Shown here: positions 54,580 through 64,000 of the stretch, one piece after another
Layout: the number at the start of each line of letters is the position of its first letter
Position numbering within the stretch: the first letter of the stretch is position 1
Notes under the pieces: generated by a model
The model's database searches: none
What the model was told of the DNA's origin: nothing
Seen by the model: the letters and a program-made list of their open reading frames with translations, nothing else
Assembly: GCA_030411725.1 (NCBI GenBank)
Contig: MU839847.1
Location: 1-64,000, forward strand
DNA: 64,000 nucleotides
Direction of reading: 5' to 3'
Origin: Echria macrotheca
Taxonomy: Eukaryota; Ascomycota; Sordariomycetes; Sordariales; Schizotheciaceae
Translations under genes and position numbers: made by a program

Positions 54580-56385
54580 ATGGATGGGCTGAACATGGAG
54601 GCAACAACGGGCTCGGGCGAACGCCAGTTCCGGCCACGGAGGCCACACACGAAGAGCCGGGCGGGCTGTTCGCATTGCCGGCAGCGGAGAATCAAGGTGC
54701 GTAACCAGCTCCACCCCCTTTTTACCTGCTCGTCAGTCTTAGCACCTCGCTACGTACTTCCCAGCAGCCGCGAAGCGTGGAACGAGATGGCACGTCTGTT
54801 CGAATATTAAAGATGGAACAATGATTAGTGCGACGAGGCCAAACCTCGCTGTACGCGGTGCGAAAAGGGAGATCTCCTCTGCAGGTATCCCGGCAGCAGC
54901 AGTCCCGTAGCCGTATTAGTAGCCAATTACACGTCGTCCAACGACTCCCCGCCACCAGCAACACCGGGCGAGTTGGGATGCTGCCCCGTGCCCATGGGAC
55001 CTTCGCGGCCCAACACGCCGGATCTGGATATCGACTCGCAGCAGCTCTTCAACCACTACCTGCAGCACACGAGCCAGGCACTCACCATCGACTCGCATGA
55101 CGCCTTTGCCGTGCAGGTGGGCATCCCCGGTCTGGCCAAGCATTGCCGGGCCCTCAGCAGCTCCATCGTAGCCATGGCCGCCATGTGTTGCTGCAACGAC
55201 ATCATGGCTCATCCCGCGCCGGTCCCGCGCGACCGCGAGCGTGTCATCGAAATGCTGGCCACAGCAAACCGGCACCATCTCAACGCCCTGCAGGTCATGC
55301 AGCGCACCATCACCCACAACAGCCCCTACGACCAGATCCTCGCCAACGCGCTGCTAATGGCGGGATACGGCGCGGCGTCGCAGCGAGTCCGCATCTGGCT
55401 GGCCACCACGGCACAACCCGGCGAGGTGCTGGCCGATGAGTTTCTGCCAACCGCTTCCAGCTGGGTGTCACTGTTCAATGCAGTCGACACGGCCTACTCC
55501 TCGGTCCTTCGGATCTCGGCAGCTCCGACGATAAATCAGGACCACGACGACACCGACGATGATGGCCAATCAGTTCCCGGCTCGTCCCGAGCCGGTTCGA
55601 CTGGTTCGACCTATGCTGCATCGCGCTCAACCTCCCAAACGCAAGAGTTTCCGCCCATCGCCCGGCAGGCAGCTGCCATCACCCAGCATGTGCTCTTTCC
55701 CGCCCTCTTTGCAACCTCGGGCATGGCCCTCGAGCGGCTGAACCGCGCGATCGAAGGCACTCTCGGCGTCCTCGACACGACAGGTGCGCTTTCCCTCTCT
55801 GACCCGATATACGGCGATGCGTACTCGCGAAGCTCGCTCGTAACCTGCCGCGCCGCCATGGACGTGCTCCTGGGCGTTGCGTCCGAGATATGCCCCTTGG
55901 GGCCCAATTTGACCAACGTCCCACCTTATATGCCCCGCGCGCACCTCCTCACCGGCGTGTCGGAGTGGCTCCGATCATATCTGGCTCGCGCTCTGGCCGA
56001 AGCGCCGTCATGCCTGACCAGCCGCATCATCTTTTCGTTCCTCCTCCGCGTCTCGCCGCAGTTCGTCCACACGACCCGCAGCACCCCCGACAGCTCGCCC
56101 GCCGGGCTGAACTACATGCCGATCGAGACCGTCAACTCTCGAACCATCGAGCTATCGGCCGCAGATGCCCTCGCCATCGACATCTTTGCGCACTGGTTGG
56201 CGTTCACTCTCTTGATCGACAGTGCTTGGTTCTTTGGCAATCTTGGCTTTTGGGAGCTCGGCAAGATTGTTGTCATGTTCCAGACAGGGCATTTGCGTCT
56301 TCCCCATGTTGCCGAACTCAACGGAGAATGGTGGCCGGCCAGCATCTACAGGGTCTCCATGGACGTGCAGAAGTTCATGAAGTAA
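54580..56385 (+). CDS. Zn2Cys6 transcription factor, sterol-uptake-regulator-like
   Basis: Exons 54580-54696 and 54829-56385 (132-base intron, phase 0) give 557 residues. The Zn2Cys6 cluster is complete: C30-x2-C33-x6-C40-x6-C47-x2-C50-x6-C57, with HTKSRAGCSHCRQRRIKC just before and DEAKPRC at the loop, the pattern of UPC2/ECM22-like factors. The intron interrupts the finger after RRIK, as is common in this group. The remaining 500 residues form the regulatory region, including LFNHYLQHT-like family segments near 85 and a helix-rich C-terminus. It is probably nuclear and binds CGG-type sites. Its targets are unknown; it lies between lipase 2 and an SDR. Confidence 0.9.
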
Positions 56386-57779
56386 GGGGTGCGAGCCGCC
56401 CGATGCAGAGAAAAGTGCATTGGGTGTGAAAGAGGTGGCATAATATCAGGGTGTCGGTTGGGAGCGCGCGGGTCAATACGAGACGAGTAGGGTTCGGGAT
56501 GCATTCCGCGCAGGATATGGGGGTCTCCCAGGTTCTCGAATATCAGCGGACGACAGGAAAGATAAAGATGGTCTCAGCTCAGAAGGAACGAGACGTATAG
56601 AGATGGCAGAGAATCGCTACACTACAACCCATCATCAAGGGAACCCCCGGGTTCGACGTCAGTGGTTCAATCTGTCACGAGCGACATGTCGCGAACTTCC
56701 TCGTCCTTTCATCAGAAGCGGCCCCGCAACACGCACACCATGCGGTTTCCCATTGACCGATAATACTGAAATCTGGGTCGAACAGCAAGTATCATTCAAC
56801 CGAGATGTCTGAGTCGGTCTTCGTCAGATTACGGATACGCACGGAGACAGAGGACAGAGACCACTGCTCACTCCGGAATGCGTCCCCTCTTTCACGTGAG
56901 CGGCTTAAACCACCTCCGGCTGCAGCATATCAGCGACTTGATGGCTCGAGTAGTGATGGACAGCTCGGGAAACCTCTAGACCGGCCTGGCTCGGTTCTCC
57001 CCAAAGCTGTGATCAGAGAAAGATGGGTTCAAGTTCCCTACGTGCAACATGGCAAGAACCAAGACACGAATTGCAACCGTGCAATCTCGGGTACTGGTGG
57101 CAGACTTCACAAGATGACTTGGCAAGTAATAGTGTTAGTAGCGTAATGTTAGTGGCTAATTTTAGTGGTGCGATAACTGGATTGGAGGCAAATGGTCTAG
57201 AATTAGAGCGCGGCCAAGGGTCATTATCGATGACTCGTGGTGGGGAGGTACTCGGATTCGGGGGATTGGGTTGTTTTCCTTAGTTCTGCATTTCGAGCAT
57301 ATAGACATTACGATAGACACAAGATTCCATTTGCTTTCACTACCAATATGGTGTTTCTGGGATGTCTTTCGGCTTCATATGTTGCGAGTAGCCCGATAAG
57401 AGCTGTGAAAGTTGCCCCGAAGTCCGACTCCGGGCGCTAAACGCCGGACCCGGGCGGGCGGACGCTAGCCAAGCATGGTAATGTGGGGCCGCCCCGCCGG
57501 GTGGAACACCGGCCGACGGACCCGGTCCTCTCCGGATAGGGGAGCCGACCGCAAGCCCCCTAAAAACTGGGACAATACTTACAAATGCCCAGGAATTGTG
57601 CAATTCATCGCTGCCCCATTTGTCATCCCTTTCACATATAAAGACCTAGGACGAGATGTTCCTCTTGTCGTCTAGCTATGAACACGGCTGCATCGACTTG
57701 AAGCACCCTCTCCCCAGCACAAGATACCAACCTGCACTTAAGAGCCTAGGTATTGAACCATCACCCTAAAAATCTCAAC
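56386..57779. other. Intergenic region between Zn2Cys6 and SDR genes
   Basis: About 1.4 kb with only short frames and no recognisable domain. GC-rich repeats of CCGG type occur at 57430-57560. The SDR promoter lies at the right end. No gene is seen. Confidence 0.45.
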
Positions 57780-58645
57780 ATGTCTTCATCCACCTATGTT
57801 CTTATCACCGGAGGGAACCGCGGCCTTGGCGAGGCATTGGTCACTCGCTTCCTCGCGCAACCCAATCGAGTAGGAATCATCTTTCCAGGATTGTGCCTTA
57901 ACTCCCGAGACTAAAACTCCTCGCAGACAGTGATAGCAGCAAACAGAGACCCCAACCACCCCACTTCCAAAGCTCTTGACTTGCTCCCCAAGGGCGAGGG
58001 CAGCCGTCTTATCGTCGTCAAGTACGACGCGGCCGTCGAACAAGACGCCTTCGACGTCGCAAAAACACTCCAGACTGACCACGGCATCAATCATCTGGAC
58101 ATCGTCGTCGCCAACGCTGGCATCTTCAAGTCGTACCCGCCCGTCAAGGACGTCAAAGTCGAGCAGATCCTCGAACACGTCCAGGTCAACGTGTTCGGCG
58201 TCATCTGGCTGTTCCAAGCCACTCGTGAACTTCTCAAGAAGTCACCAAACGCCCCCATCTTCGTCCCGATGACCTCGGGCGCGAGTTCCCTGACGTGAGT
58301 TTATTCGATTCTGGGAGAATACGAGCAACACGATTGCTAATGTGATGATGGAAAAGCCGGCAACCGCCGGTCCCGAACGCTGCATACGGGCCCTCCAAGG
58401 CGATGCTGAACTGGTTCGGAGTCAAAATCAACGCCGAGGAGGAGTGGTTGAACACATTCCTCCTCGATCCGGGCTTTGTCCAGACGGAGTCGGCGAACTC
58501 TGCTGCGCGGCAGTTTGGGATGGAAAAGGCGACGCTGCCTGTGGATGAGGCGACGGACGGCTTGTTCCGTGTCATTACGACGTCGACAAAGGAGCGGGAT
58601 GGTGGCAATATGGTGTTTTACACGGGCGAGGTGTTGACTTGGTAA
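57780..58645 (+). CDS. Short-chain dehydrogenase/reductase
   Basis: Three exons (57780-57869, 57927-58294, 58357-58645) give 248 residues. The Rossmann cofactor motif TGGNRGLGE lies at residues 10-18, the NAG motif follows in VVANAGIF, the catalytic Ser is in the TSGASS segment and the catalytic pair is in AAYGPSKAML (Tyr and Lys). The C-terminus ends in GEVLTW, giving the length of classical SDRs of the C-factor/sniffer-like group. NAD(P)(H)-dependent oxidoreduction of an alcohol or carbonyl is expected; the substrate is unknown. The second intron falls just before RQPPVPNAAYG, and the joined frame is continuous. Confidence 0.9.
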
Positions 58646-59300
58646 GGGACGGGAAGGGGCTGATGATCTCCTGTCCCTAAGCTCTGGCTATTGAACTCAA
58701 TGTCGGTTTCTTGCTTTGTTGTCTTTTCCTGACAACAGGTATGGATCTTCGTTCCTGTTCCTTACCTTGTACGTAATTAGCTACGATTTGTCGTACTTGC
58801 AGCCATTCCAGGTCATTCCCTGCCTACGATCGTGAAATGTACACATTTGTGTTTATGTGACGAATCAGGTGTGCTATATTTCCCTTGACACCTCAGCAGC
58901 ATGCTGTCTGGATAGTTGGCTGAGATAGAACCGGTCATCGGCTGCAGCGTCTAACAAATAAGTATCATGTGGAGGCTTTGTGAAGTTTGTATCCAACCGT
59001 TCGAGAAAGGCATCAAGCCTTGAGTCTTCGCGCCAATAACATCTCATTCTGTGAGACACTATCGTGGCCCAACTCCTGAAGTGGCGGCTTGCATCTGCGA
59101 CGCAATGCATTGGTCGGTCCGGGCCGCGGAGACGCTACCCGGGGTCTACCTGGGAGTTAAAACAGAGAGGGCACTGCCAGATAATCCAAATCTGTCTCGT
59201 GCAGTGTATTCTTTGAGCGAAACCAAGTTGTCCCCAGTCACAGCGTCGGTTGAAGATGGGTGTCGTTTTCTATCGACCGTTTTTCTTTGTTTTAACGTGA
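58646..59300. other. Intergenic region
   Basis: These 655 bases lie between the SDR and the next membrane protein gene. A minus-strand frame of 78 codons with ATG at 59110 (to 58874) has a plausible C-terminus but no family match. No supported gene. Confidence 0.4.
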
Positions 59301-60974
59301 ATGCGCTTTGCGACTGCAGCTCCCGTATCCTCCACGGACCAAGTGTTGGCCTACTTACCTGATCCTACCGGTCGCGGTACATTCGGGCTTATTTACACAT
59401 GCCTGCTGACACTGGTTCTTTGCCTATGGACTGCGATGCATCCAGATGTCGGCTACTACAAAGACCGCCGGTTCTACGGCGCCGCATACAAGGCCGGCTG
59501 GATGGTATCTGCCATTCTACTTCCCGAGTTCGTCGTCTGCTGCGCCGTCGCCCAGTTTAGACAAGCATATCACCTGCGCGAAGATTGGAGACGATACTGG
59601 TTATCAGACCCGAAGAGGAGGCGGTGGCTGGGATGGCCAGGGGCATTCCTGGTTGCCATGGGAGGCTACGAGATCACTGGCTGGGATACACGCGTCGTTC
59701 CTGCTGCGATTCATCCGTCTTCGAGATCCTACTCTGATTCTGGGATCTTCCCCGTCTTGTCACCACTGACAAGCTCGGACGCGATGGCAACGAACATGCC
59801 TATCCTGACGGACAAACCGCTACCTGACAAGATGGACGAAAAGGGGGAGCCGCCTCTCGAAGTAAGGTCGATGGACGACGGCGATCGGGGCGAACCAGAA
59901 TTTGTTTTCACTCTTACAGTAGCGGGCCTCAGGGAGCTACTGAAGCCCGGGGACGAAACTCTCAGAGATTGGGTTGCCGCCGGTCATCTCAACGAGACAC
60001 ATTTCGCTGGCCCCATCATCGAGGACAAGAGCAAGGCGGATTTTGTGGCGAAGCTGCTCACCACTGTCCAGATTCTCTGGGTTGTCGTGCAGTGGATCGG
60101 GAGGAAAGCCGAGGGTTTACCGGTTACTCTTCTCGAGGTGCAGATATTGATTCGTAAGTGGGATCTCCACCATGTCGATACGATATAATGGCACTAACTT
60201 GACGAACTAGAAATTCCGTACACTCTTCTCGCCTATTTCTTTTGGTGGCACAAGCCGCTCGATGTGCGCGTACCCATCACCCTTCCTATCGGCCATCTGC
60301 TCCCCGATAAACCGAAGTGGAAACGCTCGACCTACGACAACCTGGATTCCGACTGCGATCCTCAAAAGCACAAACAGTTCATGCGGAAACGTGAGATATG
60401 CAGTAGCGTATACGCCGTCGGGTTCCGAGCCAGCTACGACATGGCATGGAATTTTGACTTCCACTCTGAGGTCTGGTCCACTGTCATGGCCGTGATCAAC
60501 GGCGGGCTCCACGCAACTGCATGGTTCTCCCACTTCCCAACCAACGCGGAGAGAAACTTGTGGCGGTCTGCATGCATCGCGGTTGGCGTCAGCCCCATTA
60601 TAATTAATGTTATCGCTTGGAAGAGGGAGATCGAATGCTACCCCTTGCTCCTTGCTCGCCGGCAGTCTACGCATAACGTCTCCTCGATTCGAGAGTTCAT
60701 CTTCGTGGGTATGGAGATGTGGACGACCATTGTGGACAACTCATATTATGCACAAAGCGAAGGGTACGACGAGATGACGAACCGTAACCCCAAGGGATTG
60801 TCACGGGTGCCTCGTTGGTGTCGTCATGCGCTGGTCGGCATTTTTGTATTCTCCGTGCTCATGTACTCGACTTGCATTTGGTTCTTCCTCGTCGAGGCCT
60901 TCATCAGCACTCGCAGCCTGCAGATCAGCGCGTATAAGACGGTAAACTGGACCAACTTTCTCCCGCATTTTTAG
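59301..60974 (+). CDS. Large unnamed membrane protein
   Basis: Exons 59301-60153 and 60211-60974 (57-base intron, phase 1, branch CTAAC) give 538 residues. Hydrophobic segments occur near residues 28-45 (LIYTCLLTLVLCLW), 68-85 (AGWMVSAILLPEFVVCC), after GLPVTLLEVQILIQ (PYTLLAYFFWW) and near the C-terminus (LVGIFVFSVLMYSTCIWFFLVEAFI). The central soluble part includes GDETLRDWVAAGHLNETHFAG and DKSKADFVAKLLTTVQI with the following WIGRKAEG, all typical of a fungal family of unknown function found repeatedly in Sordariomycetes. I do not know a name or activity. It is complete and well formed, so likely functional. Confidence 0.8.
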
Positions 60975-61396
60975 AACTCTTAGTTTTTTCTCCAGATTTG
61001 ACAGAGGAGCAGAGCTGAATATACCACCAAGTTGACGACTATTTAGCTCTTTTTGATGGGAGTTTTTTCTTCTTTGTTTCGTTGTAGATAAGCTTTACAG
61101 CCGTTACTCGCATTAGAAAAGCGGCTTCACGCTTGTATAAAAAAAGGCCTTCGTATTTATACGAATGACAGACATATCCTCATGTAGTCAGAGTGTGTTT
61201 TAATAAGCCGGAATTCCATGAAGGCTTGGATGCTGAAAACTGAAAATATCAAAGACGCCGGCAACCTCCTTTGGCCTGTTCACCCTTCCATCCAACAAGT
61301 CATGATCCAAGTTAATCCGCAAACACCAAAAAGCCAAACCCAACCAGCAAGTACCCCATCATTATCCAATCATATATGCTACCCGAAAGACCCAGA
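60975..61396. other. Convergent 3' intergenic region
   Basis: These 422 bases separate the convergent membrane-protein and SulP stops. A small hairpin TTCGTA-TTTA-TACGAA lies near 61150-61166. It may belong to a terminator or be chance. No gene is seen. Confidence 0.45.
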
Positions 61397-63549
61397 CTAA
61401 ACAGACTCCTGTCGCTCCCGGTGGGTCGTCGTAATCACACCGCTCGATGTATTCGTTTTCTCGATCGCCTTAACACTATCCTCCTCATACCCACTCGGCG
61501 ACTGATAATACCTCGGCGCCATCACAGCCGCCGCAACACTCGAATAAACCCGCGTGACATTTTCCTCATCGCCATCGGGCACATTCTCGTCCCCATCAAC
61601 AAGCCGCCAGCCTGCACGCACGAACCGCTCGCGGACGTAGTCGGACATGTTCGCGAAGCGGATATTGACCGACTCGCCGCCGTACTTTCTGATCTCGCGG
61701 ATCAGCGCGCGCATATGCGTGCACGCGGTCGAGTCGACATGGTTGGCCTTGATGAAGTCGATAATGACCAGGTGGATGGGCGGCAAGCCGGACGGGTCCG
61801 TGATTCCGGCGTGACGACGGAGCTTGGCGACCCGCTTCTCGCCGACGACTGACCAGTTGCGCTCGGCTTCCGGGGAGTAGGCACTGTTGTAAGCAGGCGC
61901 GTGGAACGTCTGGATGGTGTCGATGATGGAACTCTTGTTGCGGTACGCGTTCGGGAAGAAGATGGACTCGTTGAAGCGGAAGACGCACGTGTCGGGGGGA
62001 ACGCTCGCGGGGGCGCCGCGGACGTCGTCGAGTGCAACGGCTAGCTCGGAGCGCCGGTCCGACGTGGCAGAAACCTTGGTGAAAACCTGGCGGAGAATGA
62101 CGTAGACGATGTTAAATCCGACAGACGCTGCGATGCCGATTCCGGTGGAGACAAATAGGGCAACCCAGAAGGCGATCATGGAAGAGATAAAGTCGGCCAG
62201 CGAGGTCTTCCAGTACTCGTAGAACACGCGCGGCGACGAGATCAGTGGCCACACGGCGCAGATAATGATGGCCGCCAGCGTAGCCTTGGGGATCCAGTAC
62301 AGCGTGCCGACCAGCTTGAAGATGGACACGAGCACCACAGCGGTCGTGACAAGGCCGGAAAGGGGCGACTTGACGTTGGAGGCAGAGTTGACGGCGGTCC
62401 GGGACATGGCGCCGCCGACGCCCATGGCGTGGAAGAAGCTGTTGAAGAAGTTGGTCACGCCGTAGTATGTGATCTCCTGCGTCTGGTCCGACACGTAGTT
62501 GTTGCGGACTGCGAACGCCCGCGCGATAGCCGTGTGCTCGATGGTTGACCCGATGAAGACGGCGATGCTGCGGCTTGCCACCTGGGAGAGCAGCTCGGCG
62601 CTCGGCACCCGGGGGGGCTCTTGTCCATTTGCTTGGACCTGTGCCACCTGGAAGAGGAAGTTCTTGGGATTGCCGCGGTTTTTGTTGACGGCGTATCCGA
62701 CGCCTGTGTAGATCAGCAACGCGATGAAGGCTCGCGTGTTGGCCAGAAACCAGATAATCTTGTTCTTGGATCCCCATTTTCGGCCGGCCCGCTCGAGCAC
62801 AGTGAGAAGAAGTATACCGGTGAAGCCCACGGCACACGCCAAACCGTTAGCTTGTGGGAGCTGCGCAAAGATATCGTGAATCTGTGAGGGAACCGAGCTT
62901 CCGGACACGTTGGGTTCGCCCAGCAGGGAGCCCATCTGGCCGAGAATGATGTTGATGGCGACGGCCGAGATGAATCCGCTCAGGATAGGAAGCGACACAA
63001 AGTCCAGCAGGAAGCCGAGCCTCAGGAACCCTATGACCATGCCGTAGATGCCCATCATCATGGCTACGGCTGATGCAATCTCGGACGGACTCCATTTTTC
63101 GCCCTCGAGATCCGCGACGATTTCCGATGTGAGAAGTCCAATGAGGGATGTTGGGCCAGTTGAGAGATCTGTTGCAGTTGTTAGCAAGATCGGGTTGAGG
63201 CGTTCCCAGAGGACAGTTCGAAGTCACCTTTGGAGGTGCCCATGAAGGCGTATATAGCTGACGGCAGCCAGCTTGACATGAGCCCATACTGCACCGGGAT
63301 CGTTGCGATCTTGGCGTAAGACAGGCCCTGGGGAACGAGCATCAGACCCACCGTGAGGCCCGCAATCAAGTCGTTGAGCAGCCATCGATAGTTGTATCGG
63401 GGAAGCCAGCTGATGATGGGAAACTTTTCCGCCACGTATTCAACAGACGCTCGCGGCAGGGCCTTGGCTCCCTTGGCCGTGAGCCTCGCAACGCGGTTCC
63501 ATGTCACGTCCGTTGCAATGTCGTTCTTGGCTCTCTCGGCGTAGTTCAT
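61397..63549 (-). CDS. SulP-family sulfate permease with STAS domain
   Basis: Exons 63549-63228 and 63168-61397 (59-base intron, phase 1) give 697 residues. The SulP N-terminus has WLPRYNYRWLLNDLIAGLTVGLMLVPQGLSYAKIA, the sulfate transporter signature region, and GTSKDLSTGPTSLIGLL across the intron. Twelve or so hydrophobic helices follow. The C-terminal third (residues about 540-640) is a STAS domain with PPIHLVIIDFIKANHVDSTACTHMRAL, the usual regulatory domain. Such proteins import sulfate, with protons, at the plasma membrane and are repressed by sulfur availability. The C-terminal 50 residues are Glu/Ser-rich and probably disordered. It is complete. Confidence 0.93.
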
Positions 63550-64000
63550 GATGATCCAAGAAATGCCGAAGGAAATCCTTCGATAAGCTTTGTTCAGTCT
63601 CGCTGATGTTTCGGGGTCAGAGATTCAACGCTGTCTGGTGATGCCGACGCCAGGACGACAAGGAGAAAGACGAGTGGCAAACCGGACTGGGTCCCCCGAG
63701 GGTATGGAGTCGTTGAGAGATACACGATTGTTCTCGATTACTCAGTCCCTATCTGTGCTCTCTTGTAGGCGCTGGATTCCACCAGGGGCCCCTGGTTGTT
63801 CAAGGTGCTTCCCAGCGGGGTAGTCTTGGCGGCAGCACGCAGTTAGCCTGTCAGCCCTTCTAGGCGGCGTTCAAGGCGATCTAAAGTCGCCGTTCGGCAA
63901 GTCCAGCTTCGGTGTTCGGTCGGTATCAGAGAGCGGTTTAGGGCAAGATGTGCCTTGTGAGCGTATTCCAGACCTCTGGTCGAGCCAGTACGTCCACGTG
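63550..64000. other. Window edge: promoter of the sulfate permease
   Basis: The last 451 bases lie upstream of the SulP gene. No gene reaches this edge with recognisable features; frames here are short. The window is cut at 64000. Confidence 0.45.

Noticed and set aside
54349..54714. 121-codon minus-strand frame overlapping the first exon of the Zn2Cys6 gene
   Set aside because: The plus strand carries a complete zinc cluster across the intron; the minus frame has no features.
10022..60974. Secondary-metabolite gene cluster (P450, SDR, AKR, MDR, Zn2Cys6, transporters)
   Set aside because: The genes are spread over 50 kb among unrelated ones, and no polyketide synthase, peptide synthetase, terpene cyclase or prenyltransferase is visible.
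1..64000. Transposable elements with transposase, integrase or reverse transcriptase
   Set aside because: I found no DDE, RT or integrase motif in any frame; only the small MITE-like structure and simple repeats are present.
1..64000. CRISPR array, operon, riboswitch or bacterial-type sites
   Set aside because: The DNA is clearly nuclear fungal DNA with introns and a telomere; no regularly spaced repeat array exists.

Overview
The window is the left end of a chromosome of a filamentous ascomycete. Fifteen or more copies of the CCCTAA telomere repeat start at base 1. The genes have short introns (mostly 48-130 bases) with GTRNGT-like donors and CTAAC-like branch sites. The gene families (HET-domain protein, PTH11-like rhodopsin-domain protein, 2EXR, DUF1996, DUF2985, Zn2Cys6 factor, GH7 cellulase, secretory lipases) and GC-rich coding DNA fit a plant-biomass-degrading Sordariomycete. 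The genus cannot be fixed from the sequence alone.

Layout. Bases 1-95 are telomere and about 96-650 is very AT-rich, RIP-like DNA. Bases 650-1300 hold small direct and inverted repeats. The first gene, an alpha/beta hydrolase, ends only about 1.5 kb from the telomere. From 3.5 to 14.1 kb lie a secreted zincin-like protein with a Cys-rich tail, a 2EXR protein, an aldo/keto reductase and a tandem pair of Cys-rich single-pass membrane proteins. Bases 14.1-18.5 kb are almost gene-free. From 18.5 to 29.9 kb lie an OPT peptide transporter, a secretory lipase, a tiny membrane protein, a dicarboxylate/amino acid:cation symporter, a GNAT acetyltransferase and a small secreted protein. From 31.5 to 44.7 kb lie a DUF1996 secreted protein, a cupin with an internal duplication, an MDR oxidoreductase, a HET-domain protein, an AIF-like NAD(P)H oxidoreductase, a second GNAT, a PTH11-like receptor candidate and a cytochrome P450. 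From 45 to 64 kb lie a DUF2985 membrane protein, tRNA-Gly(GCC), a four-helix membrane protein, a GH7 endoglucanase-type enzyme, a second secretory lipase, a Zn2Cys6 factor, an SDR, a large unnamed membrane protein and a SulP sulfate permease.

Genes are not in operons. The common theme is the cell's interface with its surroundings: secreted enzymes (zincin, two lipases, GH7, DUF1996, small secreted protein), uptake systems (OPT, DAACS, SulP), surface or sensor-like membrane proteins, and oxidoreductases. I see no polyketide or peptide synthetase, so there is no evidence for a secondary-metabolite cluster despite the P450, SDR, AKR and Zn2Cys6 genes. I worked out exon-intron structures by hand from splice signals, reading-frame continuity and family motifs. 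Coordinates of spliced genes run from start codon to stop codon, with exons listed in the evidence text.
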